Both the position numbers and the translations under genes were made by a program. Positions 25,891-34,967 of a stretch of DNA of 64,000 bases are shown piece after piece. Source of the DNA: an uncultured Pseudomonadales bacterium (GTDB lineage Bacteria > Pseudomonadota > Gammaproteobacteria > Pseudomonadales > Azotimanducaceae); assembly GCA_951813515.1 (NCBI GenBank), contig OX638346.1, positions 3,155,617-3,219,616 of the forward strand. The letters are read 5' to 3'. Under the pieces are notes generated by a model that saw nothing but the letters and a program-made list of their open reading frames with translations, was not told the DNA's origin and made no database searches. Numbering within the stretch: position 1 is the first letter of the stretch; each line of letters starts with the position of its first letter.

Positions 25891-27111
25891 TCAGGAGAAT
25901 CGCGCCGAATCGCCGATCACCCCGGCTTCGCGGAGCTGAGACAGCGTTTCGGCGTCCAGACCCAGTTCGCCGCTCAGTACCTCGTCGGTATGCTCGCCCA
26001 GTCGCGGCGGCGGCTTGATTTCGAACTCGGAATCCGACAAACGTGGCGCGAAGCCGAGCATTGGCACCTTGCCATGCACCGGCAGTTCCATTTCGTGGAT
26101 GAATCCCCGCGCCTTGAGGTGCCTGTCGTGGTGCAGGTCGGCGGTGTCGAGACAGGCGGAGCAGGGCACGCCAGCGTCTGCGATGGTCTCCATGGCTTCG
26201 TACTTCGTGTGCTCCCGGGTCCAGGCGCTGATCTCCTCGTACAGCGCGTCGCCGTGCTCCACCCGCGTGGCGGTGGTCTCAAACCGGGGGTCGATGAGCA
26301 GATCGCCCCGGTCGATGGCCGCGCACAGGGCGTCCCAGTGGTCCTGGTTGACCGGCATCAGGTAGACATAGTCGTTGGGACCGAACGGTTTGCACGGATA
26401 GATGTTGACCGGGGGCCGACCGCCGTAATTGCCCCGGCGGGGCGCGGCTTTGGTCCCCCACTCGGATGCCATGAAGGTGCGGGTGCGCGTGTAGTACATC
26501 ATCGCCTCCTGCATGGAGAGTTCGACGAGCTGGCCCTTGCCCGTGCGCGCGCGCTGGATGTAGGCGGCCAGAATCGCCATCGCGGTCTGTATGCCGGTGC
26601 CGGAGTCTCCCGTGGTGGAGCCTGGCCGCATCGGCGGGCCATCGGGCTCGCCCGTGATGGAGAACGCCCCCGCAGCGGCCTGCGCCACCATGTCCATGCA
26701 TCGGAAATGCGCGTAGGGACCGGTGGAGCCAAAGCCCTTGATGCGCGTGTAGATCAGCCCGGGGTTTGCCTCGGAGAGCGTCGCGTAGTCGACCCCCAGG
26801 CGCTCGGTCACGCCGGGACCGTAGTTCTCGACGAAGACGTCGAACTTGGGCACAAGGCGCAGGAACAGGTCCTGGCCCTCGTCCGTGCGAAGGTCGAGCG
26901 CCAGGCTGCGCTTGTTCGAGTTCCAGGCGCAGTAATACGGCGTGTAATCCTCGTACTCCGGACTGCGGCCCACGCCTCGGCCCGGGTCGCCGTATGCGGG
27001 GGGCTCGACCTTGACCACGTCGGCGCCGAGCCAGGCCAGCGCCTGGGTGCACGACGTGCCGGCCTCGTACTGGGTCATGTCGAGGACCCTGATGCCGTCC
27101 AGGGCGGGCAT
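25891..27111 (-). CDS. Family III CoA transferase (CaiB/BaiF)
   Basis: 406 residues. Opening LDGIRVLDMTQYEAGTSCTQALAWLGADVVKVEPP is the standard family III start; NSNKRSLALDL and the TGDSGTG segment containing the catalytic aspartate are present. These enzymes move CoA between carboxylic acids, often for carnitine, bile-acid or C5 dicarboxylate catabolism. Substrate not evident. ATG 27111 follows AGGAG with a seven-base gap. Upstream lies a divergent EthD gene. Confidence 0.9.
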   Translation of the reverse strand: MPALDGIRVLDMTQYEAGTSCTQALAWLGADVVKVEPPAYGDPGRGVGRSPEYEDYTPYYCAWNSNKRSLALDLRTDEGQDLFLRLVPKFDVFVENYGPGVTERLGVDYATLSEANPGLIYTRIKGFGSTGPYAHFRCMDMVAQAAAGAFSITGEPDGPPMRPGSTTGDSGTGIQTAMAILAAYIQRARTGKGQLVELSMQEAMMYYTRTRTFMASEWGTKAAPRRGNYGGRPPVNIYPCKPFGPNDYVYLMPVNQDHWDALCAAIDRGDLLIDPRFETTATRVEHGDALYEEISAWTREHTKYEAMETIADAGVPCSACLDTADLHHDRHLKARGFIHEMELPVHGKVPMLGFAPRLSDSEFEIKPPPRLGEHTDEVLSGELGLDAETLSQLREAGVIGDSARFS

Positions 27112-27240
27112 GGCGTCTCCTGTGTCAGGTTGACCGTCGAGTGAACACGGCGGCAATCATAGCTTTGCCGCGGGCATCTTGGCGACTCACCGCGCGGCGG
27201 CATATAGTCGGGGCCTGCCCGCTAGCGACAAGGATCGAAC

Positions 27241-27969
27241 ATGGTTGAGCAAATCCCCGGTGCCAAGATGATGTATCTGATCAGGCGCAGGCCGGAGACG
27301 TCCCGGGAAGAGTTGGTCGCGCACTGGTTCGCCAGCCACATGCCGAACGTGATCCAGCGGACGAAGGACCAGGCGCGGCGGGGGCAATCCCACCCGCGGC
27401 GCTACTTTGCGACGCTGTACGACGCCAACGCAGACGGCAACCATCCCTGGGACGGCGTTGCGCAACTCTGGTGGGACCGGCCGATGCCGACGCCGGACGA
27501 ACCCCACGGGACGACGCCGACCGACACATTTCAGCAGAAGGTGGAGCCATACATGCCCTGGGCGACGCGCGAGTACGTCGTGATCGACGGCTCCGAGCAC
27601 CTGAGCAACGAACCGCTGACGCTGAACGCGCCGTATCCCATGACGCGTTCCGGATTCTTCAAGGTGACCTTCTTGGTGGCGGTGAAGCCGGACACCGACT
27701 ACGACGCGCTGTTCGCGCACTGGCTGGACGTGCATGCGCCGAATGTCAAACAGGCGGTGGAGCGTGGCGGCGGATTCCGCTACGTCGTCAGTCATAGCCT
27801 CGACCCCGAGAACGCCCCGTACGCCGGAATGGCCGAACTCTACTTTCACGACCCCGATGGATGGGCGGGCTACCGGGAGCACATCCGGCCGGACGGCATA
27901 GAGCAGTGGGTGGACCGCGAGCGCATGGAAGTGCTCCGCGCGGGCACGGAGATGGTCGGCGTTCCCTGA
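27241..27969 (+). CDS. EthD domain protein (tandem)
   Basis: 242 residues in two similar halves, each with a dimeric alpha/beta-barrel signature: MMYLIRRRPETSREELVAHWFASHMPNV and VTFLVAVKPDTDYDALFAHWLDVHAPNV. The family includes EthD, required for ether-fuel degradation by an unknown mechanism, and small polyketide-type cyclases. AAGGA precedes the ATG. Its SDR neighbour starts 62 bases downstream, on the same strand. Confidence 0.82.
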   Translation: MVEQIPGAKMMYLIRRRPETSREELVAHWFASHMPNVIQRTKDQARRGQSHPRRYFATLYDANADGNHPWDGVAQLWWDRPMPTPDEPHGTTPTDTFQQKVEPYMPWATREYVVIDGSEHLSNEPLTLNAPYPMTRSGFFKVTFLVAVKPDTDYDALFAHWLDVHAPNVKQAVERGGGFRYVVSHSLDPENAPYAGMAELYFHDPDGWAGYREHIRPDGIEQWVDRERMEVLRAGTEMVGVP

Positions 27970-28031
27970 TCGACGAGCGGCGCCGTGGGGCACTCGCGTA
28001 ACATGGACCTGGCAAGCAGACGGAGGACAGG

Positions 28032-28790
28032 ATGTTCGATTTGAGTGGCAAGGTGGCGCTGGTGACGGGCGGCAACGGGGGCATCGGCCTGGGATTCGCC
28101 GAAGGGTTGGCCGAGCAGGGCGCCAGTGTCTGCATCTGGGGAACGAATGAAGAGAAGAACTCGGCGGCGCAGACGAGGCTCGAAAGCTACGGCGGCAAGG
28201 TAGCCGCGCTGCGCTGCGACGTGAGCGACGAACAGCAGGTCGAGGACGCGTTCGCGCGAACGGTCGAGATTTTCGGACACGTCGACGCATGCTTTGCCAA
28301 TGCCGGTGTCGGTGGCGGCGGGGCGAATTTCGATGACATGACGCCCGAGGAATGGCATCGCGTGTTCAAGGTGAACATGGACGGCGTGATGTTCACTTTC
28401 CGGGAGGCGGTCAAGCACATGAAGCAGAGCGGAAGAGGAGGTTCGCTGGTCGTGACGAGCAGCGGCACGGCGCGCTTCGGCGCGCGCGGCAGCGAACACT
28501 ATTCGGCGACCAAGGCGGGCGTCATCGCGCTGATCCAGTCACTGGCCATCGGCCAGGCGCGCTATGGCATTCGCGCCAACGCCATCATCCCGGGCTGGAT
28601 CGAGACGGCGATGACCGAACGGGCATTCCAGACCGAAGTCTTCCAGACCCGTGTGATGAAGCGGATACCGCAGAGACGTTGGGGTCAGCCAGCGGACTTC
28701 CGTGCGATCGCCGTGTACTTCGCGAGCGACGAGAGCGCGTACCACACGGGAGACACCGTCGCCATCGACGGCGGCGTTTCGCACTTCTGA
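28032..28790 (+). CDS. SDR family oxidoreductase
   Basis: 252 residues, the classical length. TGGNGGIG cofactor loop, CDVSDEQQ, NAGVGGGG, catalytic Ser in TSSGTARFG and YSATK as Tyr/Lys pair. Ends TGDTVAIDGGVSHF. GGAGGACAGG stands before ATG 28032. Alcohol/ketone oxidoreductase of unknown substrate, probably in one transcript with the EthD gene. Confidence 0.9.
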   Translation: MFDLSGKVALVTGGNGGIGLGFAEGLAEQGASVCIWGTNEEKNSAAQTRLESYGGKVAALRCDVSDEQQVEDAFARTVEIFGHVDACFANAGVGGGGANFDDMTPEEWHRVFKVNMDGVMFTFREAVKHMKQSGRGGSLVVTSSGTARFGARGSEHYSATKAGVIALIQSLAIGQARYGIRANAIIPGWIETAMTERAFQTEVFQTRVMKRIPQRRWGQPADFRAIAVYFASDESAYHTGDTVAIDGGVSHF

Positions 28791-28793
28791 GTA

Positions 28794-29639
28794 TCAGGCT
28801 GTCGTCTTTGCGCGGCGAATCCTGAAGGGAATGACGCACGGCGTACTGGCCTGGTAGTCGCTATAGGCCGCGTACTTGCCGAGCGAAATCGACTCGGTCA
28901 ACCGGATCGAGCCGACGAAGAGCGCCGTCAGCAGGATGAAGCCGAGGGCGGTCCAGTGCAGCCACTGGCCGGACGCCCCGACGGCGAAGAGATAGAATAC
29001 CCACCACAACGCAATTTCGCAGAAGTAGTTGGGGTGGCGGCAATAGCCGAAGAGACCGGTCGTGATGAAGGGCCGCTCGACATCTTCTCCTGCCGCGACT
29101 CGCCGCTTCTTGTCCTGCTGGAACGCCCAGACCTGTTCGTCGGCGATGGCCTCGCCGATGAACAGAACCACAAACAGGGTGGCGGCGACGCCGTCGATCC
29201 AGGTCAACGGGGTGTCCTGCCAGACCCACGCCTGGTGCACCGGCGATGTGAAGAGCCAGATCAGCAGCATCTGCCCGAACGAGTTGAACGTGAGGTTCAG
29301 AAACTGGAACCGGACTGGGCCAAGCCTCTCGCGCACTACCGCCCAACGGTAATCTTCGCCGCCTCTGCCGAAACCGCCCTTGCGCGCGAAGTTGAAGGTG
29401 AGACGCGCGCCCCAGATCACGACCAGGACCGTCATGAGGTTGATCCGCGTGGAATCGAAGTCCGCTTCGAACGCGACCAGCAGGCAATAGACGGGCGGGC
29501 ATATGGGCCACAGCCGATCGATCCACGAGGAGTCGCGGGTGATGACCGAGAACAGCCACGTTAGCACCGCGAGGATCAGGCAGAGGTCGAGCGCTGTGCC
29601 GAACGGCGTGCCGGTCAGGGGATGGTCTATGAAGTTCAT
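28794..29639 (-). CDS. DUF1295 / steroid 5-alpha-reductase-like membrane protein
   Basis: 281 residues with about seven hydrophobic helices. The family hallmarks are in the second half: ADEQVWAFQQDKKRR and FGYCRHPNYFCEIALWW, the latter resembling the NADPH-binding C-terminal region of 5-alpha-reductases and isoprenylcysteine methyltransferases. Physiological role is unknown for bacterial members. Start at ATG 29639 where the homology begins; the longer frame to 29873 lies across the divergent MaoC promoter. It converges with the SDR gene (three bases between stops). Confidence 0.85.
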   Translation of the reverse strand: MNFIDHPLTGTPFGTALDLCLILAVLTWLFSVITRDSSWIDRLWPICPPVYCLLVAFEADFDSTRINLMTVLVVIWGARLTFNFARKGGFGRGGEDYRWAVVRERLGPVRFQFLNLTFNSFGQMLLIWLFTSPVHQAWVWQDTPLTWIDGVAATLFVVLFIGEAIADEQVWAFQQDKKRRVAAGEDVERPFITTGLFGYCRHPNYFCEIALWWVFYLFAVGASGQWLHWTALGFILLTALFVGSIRLTESISLGKYAAYSDYQASTPCVIPFRIRRAKTTA

Positions 29640-29772
29640 GTCCGCACCAGTGTAACCGCAGCGGGTTGGGCATATCGCGCGTCGACCGCGCATCGTGTGC
29701 GGTAGCATGACCCAATCGGGCGTGTATCCACGCGCCAGGCGAAGTGAAGTGCACGGCAACAAGGAGGAAACC

Positions 29773-30252
29773 ATGGCCGACAACCTGCAAGCCGCATACG
29801 AAACGTTGACCGCACGCATCGGCGAATCGACGCCGCATTCGGACTGGTTCGAGATAGACCAGCAACGCGTCAACGATTTCGCTGACGTGACGATGGATCA
29901 TCAGTGGATTCACGTCGATGTCGAGCGCGCGAAGGCCGGGCCGTTCGGCGCTCCGATCGCCCACGGCCACCTGACGTTGTCGATCATGGGTCACCTGCCG
30001 CGCCCGGCGAGCGTCGCCCAGGAACAGGGACGCAGGCTCAAGGGCCAGAAACTCGTGATCAACTATGGCTTTAACAGGGTTCGATTCCCCGCACCGGTCC
30101 CCGTGGGGTCGCGTGTGCGGACGCAGAGCACGCTCAAGACCGTCGAGATCAAGGGTGGAATGATCGAGGTGATGAGCGAGGTCGTGATGGAAGTCGAGGG
30201 CCAGGAAAAGCCCTGCTGCGTGGCGGAGAGCCTGGGCCGATACGTTTTCTGA
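29773..30252 (+). CDS. MaoC family dehydratase ((R)-specific hydratase fold)
   Basis: 159 residues. The hot-dog hydratase dyad is intact: D42 and H47 in TMDHQWIHVD (Asp-x4-His), followed by APIAHGHLTLS and YGFNRVRFPAPVPVGSRVR. Adds water to or removes it from an enoyl-CoA. AAGGAGGA is perfectly placed before ATG 29773. It stands alone between a divergent membrane protein and a convergent rhomboid gene. Confidence 0.9.
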   Translation: MADNLQAAYETLTARIGESTPHSDWFEIDQQRVNDFADVTMDHQWIHVDVERAKAGPFGAPIAHGHLTLSIMGHLPRPASVAQEQGRRLKGQKLVINYGFNRVRFPAPVPVGSRVRTQSTLKTVEIKGGMIEVMSEVVMEVEGQEKPCCVAESLGRYVF

Positions 30253-30305
30253 CGATGGGCTGAGACGGCTAGAGGCGGCGCCGAAGGGCGACTACGACGG
30301 GCGTT

Positions 30306-31058
30306 CTACATCCACCGATGCCTCGACACGTGCCGCTCGGCCTGGGCGCGGTGGGCCGTGATGTACTCGGGGCGCCGAAAGAGCATCACGAGGGCCAGTC
30401 CGGCGGCGAATCCGCCGATGTGCGCCCAGAAGGCCACACCGCTGCCCTGTCCGATCAGTCCGCTCATGAGTTGGATCAGGAACCAGTAGCCGAGCATGAA
30501 CACGGCGGGCACCGCGATCATGGTCATGTAAAAGCCGAGGAAGACGAACGTGTGCACGTGGGCCCGAGGGTAGAGCAGGGCGTATGCGCCCATGACGCCG
30601 CCGATGGCGCCGGACGCTCCGACCATCGGCACCGGGCTCGAGGGGTCGGTAGCGATCTGCGCGAACGCTGCCGCGAGGCCGCACAGCACGTAAAAGGCGA
30701 CGAAGCGAAACGGCCCCATCGCGTCCTCCACGTTGTCGCCGAAGACCCACAGGAACCACATGTTTCCGAGGATGTGGAACCAGCCGCCGTGCATGAACAT
30801 CGACGTGACCAGCGTGGATGGATTGGCCGCCCCGTCGAGCACGCACGCGCGGGTCTCTGACACGCGGATGGTGTCGCCCGGGAATACGTGGCCGAACAGG
30901 TCGCCCGGGATCAGGGCGTAGTAGCACAGGCTTTCCGCCAGACTCGGGTCCGTGCCGAAACCCTGCAGCAGCATCCAGCAGACGGCGTTCGCCGCGATGA
31001 GCACCATCGTCGCGACGGGTTTGCGGACGGTCGGATTCTCGTCGCGGAGCGGGAACAT
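30306..31058 (-). CDS. Rhomboid family intramembrane serine protease
   Basis: 250 residues with six or seven TM segments. Catalytic S149 in GASGAIGG and H213 in FWAHIGG, with the oxyanion pair H95/N99 in FHILGNMWFLW. Thus an active rhomboid peptidase that cuts transmembrane substrates. ATG 31058 begins the homology; the frame reaches 31196 but that part covers the riboswitch region on the other strand. It is divergent from the thiamine-regulated TonB receptor. Confidence 0.9.
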   Translation of the reverse strand: MFPLRDENPTVRKPVATMVLIAANAVCWMLLQGFGTDPSLAESLCYYALIPGDLFGHVFPGDTIRVSETRACVLDGAANPSTLVTSMFMHGGWFHILGNMWFLWVFGDNVEDAMGPFRFVAFYVLCGLAAAFAQIATDPSSPVPMVGASGAIGGVMGAYALLYPRAHVHTFVFLGFYMTMIAVPAVFMLGYWFLIQLMSGLIGQGSGVAFWAHIGGFAAGLALVMLFRRPEYITAHRAQAERHVSRHRWM

Positions 31059-31112
31059 GGACACAGCGGAACATGACGCAATGGCATTGGCAAGTTCGGT
31101 CGGCGCTCCTGT

Positions 31113-31118
31113 TACAAT
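31113..31118 (+). promoter_or_regulatory. Candidate -10 box for the riboswitch transcript
   Basis: TACAAT, ending nine bases before the aptamer starts. The best upstream hexamer, TTGGCA at 31087-31092, is 20 bases away, which is long, so only the -10 is offered. Confidence 0.4.
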
Positions 31119-31126
31119 AGAGCACA

Positions 31127-31217
31127 GACCCAAGGGGTGGCCTCGAGCCTGAGACACGGATGCGATCCGCGGACCCTTTGAACCTGATCCGGACAATACC
31201 GGCGGAGGGATAGGGGC
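31127..31217 (+). promoter_or_regulatory. TPP riboswitch aptamer (THI element)
   Basis: All conserved blocks of the thiamine pyrophosphate riboswitch occur in order: GGGGTG (31134), CTGAGA (31149), ACCCTTTGAACCTGAT (31173-31188), CCGGACAATACCGG (31189-31202) and GGCGGAGGGA (31201-31210). It directly precedes a TonB-dependent receptor on the same strand. In Gram-negative bacteria such riboswitches control thiamine synthesis and transport, so the downstream receptor should be repressed when TPP is plentiful. Confidence 0.93.
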
Positions 31218-31230
31218 GCGCTCATCGAAG

Positions 31231-31262
31231 CATCTCCCCTCCGCCGCCAGGAGGAGGAGATG
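31231..31262 (+). promoter_or_regulatory. Riboswitch expression platform: hairpin hiding SD and start codon
   Basis: CATCTCCCCTCC (31231-31242) pairs, with one bulge, with GGAGGAGGAGATG (31250-31262), which contains the Shine-Dalgarno and the ATG. CCCTCCGCC (31237-31245) is also the exact complement of GGCGGAGGG in the aptamer (31201-31209). So two exclusive folds exist: the free aptamer strand opens the ribosome site, the TPP-bound aptamer leaves the hairpin to close it. This is a translational OFF switch, inferred from pairing alone. Confidence 0.75.
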
Positions 31263-33356
31263 ACCAGACTTACCACGACACTGACGCTTTCGCTGGTGCT
31301 AGCCATTGCGGCGCCCGCCGCCTTCGCCCAGCAGGAAACGGCCGAGGGATCGGAAGAGGCGCTCGAAATAGAGGAAATCGTCGTCACGGCGACGTTTCGC
31401 GGCGACGAGCTGTACCAGGTGCCATCGAGCATTGGCGTTGTTCCGGCCGAGGCCATCGCGCGGCGCGGCGCGACGCACCTCGAAGAAATCCTCAACATGA
31501 TTCCGAACCTGAACTACGCCAAGGGGTCATCCCGGGCGCGCTTCCTGCAGATTCGCGGGATCGGCGAGCGCGGGCAGTTCAGCGAGCCGCTCAACGCGTC
31601 CGTCGGGTTGATCGTGGACGGCGTCGACCTGTCCGGAATCGGCACCGTGGCGATGCTGTTCGATGTCGAGCAGGTCGAGGTGCTGCGCGGGCCCCAGGGC
31701 ACGCGCTATGGCGCCAACGCCCTCGCGGGGCTGGTCAACGTGGTGACGCGGGCGCCGACCGACGTGAGCGAGGGCGAACTGGAACTGTTCGCGGGCAACT
31801 ATGGCGCATTCGGTGCCGGCGCGGCCGTTTCGGGTCCGCTTGCCGAAAACGCGCGCGGCAGGCTGGCCGCACGCGTGGACAGGGCGAACGGATTCATCGA
31901 GAACGATTTCCTGGGCGTGGACGACACCGACAGCACGGACGAGAAGCTCCTTCGGGGCAGGCTCTCCTGGGATGCGGGCGAGTCCGCAACGGTCGATCTC
32001 TCCGCCGGCTACATCGATGCGGACAACGGCTATGACGCGTTCTCGCTGGACAACATTCGCACCACCCTGGCGGACGAACCTGGCCACGACCGGCAGGAGA
32101 CGCTATATGGTTCCGCCGCCGTCAGGTGGCATGACAACCCGGCCTTCGCGGTCGAGGCGAACCTGGGCGTGGCGGCATCGGACATGGCGTACGGCTATGA
32201 CGCCGACTGGGTCTATGTCGGGTTCCATCCCTGGGGCTATTCGGGCACGGACGACTATCTGCGTGACCGAAACACCGTCACGGCAGAAGTCCGCCTGGTC
32301 TCAAGGGAGGGCGAAGAACTGGTCGGTGGCCGCACGGCGTGGACCGTCGGCGCCTACACGTTGCGCCAGGATGTGGCGCTCACGCGGCAGTCCACCTTCA
32401 TCGACTCGGACTTCACCAGCGACTACGGTATCGACCGGTTCGCCGTGTTCGGGCAGACGGAGACGTCGCTCGACCCGTCCTCGACCCTGACCGTTGGTCT
32501 TCGCCTGGAGCGTCATTCGGCATCCTACGACGACAGCGCCGGGGTGAGTTCCGCTCCCGAGGACAGTCTCGTGGGCGGACGCGTCTCATTTGACCGCGCG
32601 GTCGCTCCCGGTGTCGTCGGATATGGCTCGGTTTCGCGCGGGTACAAGGCTGGTGGCTTCAATATCGATGGCTCACTGCGAGCCGACCTGCGCGAGTACG
32701 ATCCGGAGGTGCTGTGGAACTTCGAGGCGGGACTCAAGCTGCGGACGGCAGACGGGCGCGTGAATTTCCGCGGTTCGGTCTTCCACATGCGGCGGGATGA
32801 CGTCCAGATCGACAGTTCCATCGTGATCTTTCACGACGACGGCACCACCGAGTTCATCGACTTCGTCGGCAATGCGGCGCAAGGCACGAATAGCGGCGCG
32901 GAACTAGACGTGGAGTTCACGCCCACGGACGCGGTTTCGCTATACGCGCGCGTCGGTCTCCTCCGTTCCGAGTACGAGGACTACATCAACGGCGAGGGGA
33001 TGGACCTCGACGGCCGCCAGCAGGCCCATGCGCCCGACTACCAGTTCAGCGTGGGGGCCGATTTCGCCTTCGGCGAAGGATATTTCGCGGGCCTCGAGAT
33101 GGACGGACGCGACGGGTTCTACTTCTCGGACAGCCACAGCGAGAGGTCGAACCCGTACGCGCTGCTGAACGCCAGCATCGGCTACCGCGGCCGCGACTGG
33201 TCCGTGACGGCCTGGGCGCGCAATCTTGCCAACGAGGACTACTTCGTGCGCGGTTTCTTCTTTGGCAACGACCCGCGCGACGGCTACACGGATCGTGGCT
33301 TCACGCAACTCGGGGAACCGCGAAGGATTGGCATCACGGCGAGCCGAACCTGGTAG
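31260..33356 (+). CDS. TonB-dependent receptor, TPP-riboswitch controlled (thiamine-type uptake)
   Basis: 698 residues. Signal peptide ending AAFAQ, TonB box IEEIVVTA, plug domain (VPSSIGVVPAEAIARRG, FLQIRGIGERG, VEVLRGPQGTRYGANALAGLVNVVT) and a 22-strand-type barrel ending in a C-terminal aromatic residue (SRTW). Energy from TonB drives import of a scarce compound across the outer membrane. The TPP riboswitch in its leader is the reason to propose thiamine, a phosphate ester or a precursor as ligand. GGAGGAGG lies immediately before ATG 31260. No inner-membrane partner is next to it. Confidence 0.9.
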   Translation: MTRLTTTLTLSLVLAIAAPAAFAQQETAEGSEEALEIEEIVVTATFRGDELYQVPSSIGVVPAEAIARRGATHLEEILNMIPNLNYAKGSSRARFLQIRGIGERGQFSEPLNASVGLIVDGVDLSGIGTVAMLFDVEQVEVLRGPQGTRYGANALAGLVNVVTRAPTDVSEGELELFAGNYGAFGAGAAVSGPLAENARGRLAARVDRANGFIENDFLGVDDTDSTDEKLLRGRLSWDAGESATVDLSAGYIDADNGYDAFSLDNIRTTLADEPGHDRQETLYGSAAVRWHDNPAFAVEANLGVAASDMAYGYDADWVYVGFHPWGYSGTDDYLRDRNTVTAEVRLVSREGEELVGGRTAWTVGAYTLRQDVALTRQSTFIDSDFTSDYGIDRFAVFGQTETSLDPSSTLTVGLRLERHSASYDDSAGVSSAPEDSLVGGRVSFDRAVAPGVVGYGSVSRGYKAGGFNIDGSLRADLREYDPEVLWNFEAGLKLRTADGRVNFRGSVFHMRRDDVQIDSSIVIFHDDGTTEFIDFVGNAAQGTNSGAELDVEFTPTDAVSLYARVGLLRSEYEDYINGEGMDLDGRQQAHAPDYQFSVGADFAFGEGYFAGLEMDGRDGFYFSDSHSERSNPYALLNASIGYRGRDWSVTAWARNLANEDYFVRGFFFGNDPRDGYTDRGFTQLGEPRRIGITASRTW

Positions 33357-33370
33357 CAAAACGGCGACGG

Positions 33371-33392
33371 GGCGGAGTCCGCCAGCTCCGCC
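33371..33392. terminator. Possible bidirectional hairpin between convergent genes
   Basis: GGCGGAG and CTCCGCC form a seven-base-pair stem with an eight-base loop between the TonB receptor stop and the enoyl-CoA hydratase stop. There is no run of T on either side, so the assignment is weak. Confidence 0.3.
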
Positions 33393-33422
33393 GGTCGCTC
33401 GACCGATCCGCGTCGGCGGGCG

Positions 33423-34160
33423 TTATTCTCCTCTTCCCACGGCCCGTGGGGACATCCTGCCGGCTGCGGGACTTGCGGCAACAGCGCGGTCGAACCACTC
33501 GCCGGCGGATGCGTTGTTGTACGCACGCATCGTTGCCTTGACTCGCGCTGCCGCGTCCGCCGCATACGACCCGATCTCTGCGGCCAATTCCTGGCTCGTG
33601 CGCAGGACGTCTTCGTCCGCGACGCACGCGTATGCCACGCCCATGGTGGCAAGTTCCGGCCCATTGAACCTGCGGCCCGTCAGGGCCAGTTTCGCCGCTA
33701 CCGATTCCGGGTGGCGCAGGCGCAGCCAGGCGATGTTGAAGGGCGCACCCATGCCGAGTCGCACCTCGCCGACCTGCAGAAAGGCGGTTTCTCCCGCGAC
33801 GAGAAGATCCGCTGCCAGCGCCAGCGCCGCGCCGCCGTTGATGCCGTAGCATTCCAGGGCGGCAACGATGGGCTTGCGGCAGTCGTACAGCGCCGTGTGC
33901 AGGGCGCGCCAGATGACGTTGAACTTTGGCAGCCACTCGGGCGGCGGGTCGGCGTTGAAAGCCTTGATGTCGAGCCCGGAGCAGAACGCGCCCTCGGCCC
34001 CCCGAAGCAGGATGGCGCCCACCGTGTCGTCCGTATCGAGTGCGCGCAGTTCCGCCGCCAGCGCCATGGCGAGTTCGCCGTCGATCGCGTTGCGCCGTTC
34101 GGGCCGATTCAGGACCAGCTCCGCCCAGCCGTCGTGCGTGACCGTCTCTACAGGCGCCAT
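33423..34160 (-). CDS. Enoyl-CoA hydratase/isomerase family protein
   Basis: 245 residues of the crotonase fold. The oxyanion-hole segment FCSGLDIKAF and the ALECYGINGGAALALAADLLVA core with a glutamate at the E144-type position are present; GEVRLGMGAP supplies the second conserved region. Acts on an acyl-CoA thioester, most simply by hydrating a 2-enoyl-CoA. ATG 34160 follows AAGGA; a start at 34187 would add nine residues. No other beta-oxidation gene is adjacent. Confidence 0.87.
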   Translation of the reverse strand: MAPVETVTHDGWAELVLNRPERRNAIDGELAMALAAELRALDTDDTVGAILLRGAEGAFCSGLDIKAFNADPPPEWLPKFNVIWRALHTALYDCRKPIVAALECYGINGGAALALAADLLVAGETAFLQVGEVRLGMGAPFNIAWLRLRHPESVAAKLALTGRRFNGPELATMGVAYACVADEDVLRTSQELAAEIGSYAADAAARVKATMRAYNNASAGEWFDRAVAASPAAGRMSPRAVGRGE

Positions 34161-34325
34161 TCGTATCGTTCCTTGCTTCCCGCCCATCGGCGACTCCGGT
34201 CAAGCGGAGCCGAACCGGTGCTATGTTACCGTTCCGGGAAGCGGTTCCCACGCATCTTGCGCACCCTGCTCGCCGACAGCAGAATCGGGCCACCGACTCT
34301 CCCCTAACGATGGAGCTGATCATTC

Positions 34326-34952
34326 ATGGCGAACGAACTCGTGTTCTATACCAATCCCATGTCGCGAGGGCGCATTGTGCGCTGGATGTTGGAGGAAGTA
34401 GGCGCCCCCTATCGCACGCATATCCTGCAGTACGGTCCGGAAATGAAGTCGGCGGACTACCTCGCGGTCAATCCGATGGGCAAGGTCCCCGCGATTCGCC
34501 ACGGGGACGTCGTCGTGACGGAATGCGCTGCGATCTGCGCTTATCTCGCCGATGCCTTTCCCGAGGCATGCCTGGCACCGCCGGCGAATGCGCGGGGTCC
34601 TTACTACCGATGGCTGTTTTTTGCCGCGGGTCCGTTCGAGGCGGCGACCACGGATCGAATGCTGCACGCCGCGCCGACAACGGAACAGGAGCAGATGGTG
34701 GGCTATGGCAACGCGCAGACCGTGGTCGGTGCGCTCGCGCAGGCGCTGGAGAAATCGCACTACGTCGCGGGGGAACGGTTTTCCGCAGCCGATATCTATG
34801 TCGGGTCTCACATCCAGTGGGGCATGGACATGACCGGGATGCTCGAAAGGCTACCCGTTTTCGTCGATTACTGGGAACGGCTCCGTAACCGGCAGGCGTA
34901 TCTCAGGGCCCAGGAAATCGACGATGCGATGACCGGCGGCAGCGACGCCTGA
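34326..34952 (+). CDS. Glutathione S-transferase
   Basis: 208 residues: thioredoxin-like N-terminal domain (LVFYTNPMSRGRIVRWMLEE, NPMGKVPAIRHGDVVVTECAAICAYLADAF with the cis-Pro and the glutathione-binding Glu) and a helical C-terminal domain with GERFSAADIYVGSHIQW, the N-capping box. Cytosolic conjugation or reduction with glutathione. GGAG lies ten bases before ATG 34326. The catalytic Ser/Tyr is probably the N-terminal Ser in NPMSRGR. Confidence 0.9.
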   Translation: MANELVFYTNPMSRGRIVRWMLEEVGAPYRTHILQYGPEMKSADYLAVNPMGKVPAIRHGDVVVTECAAICAYLADAFPEACLAPPANARGPYYRWLFFAAGPFEAATTDRMLHAAPTTEQEQMVGYGNAQTVVGALAQALEKSHYVAGERFSAADIYVGSHIQWGMDMTGMLERLPVFVDYWERLRNRQAYLRAQEIDDAMTGGSDA

Positions 34953-34967
34953 CCGCCGGGCGGTCGG

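Noticed and set aside
30078..30090. GGTTCGATTCCCC, like a tRNA T-loop
   Set aside because: It is in the reading frame of the MaoC gene (NRVRFPAP) and no acceptor stem, anticodon arm or D-arm can be drawn around it.
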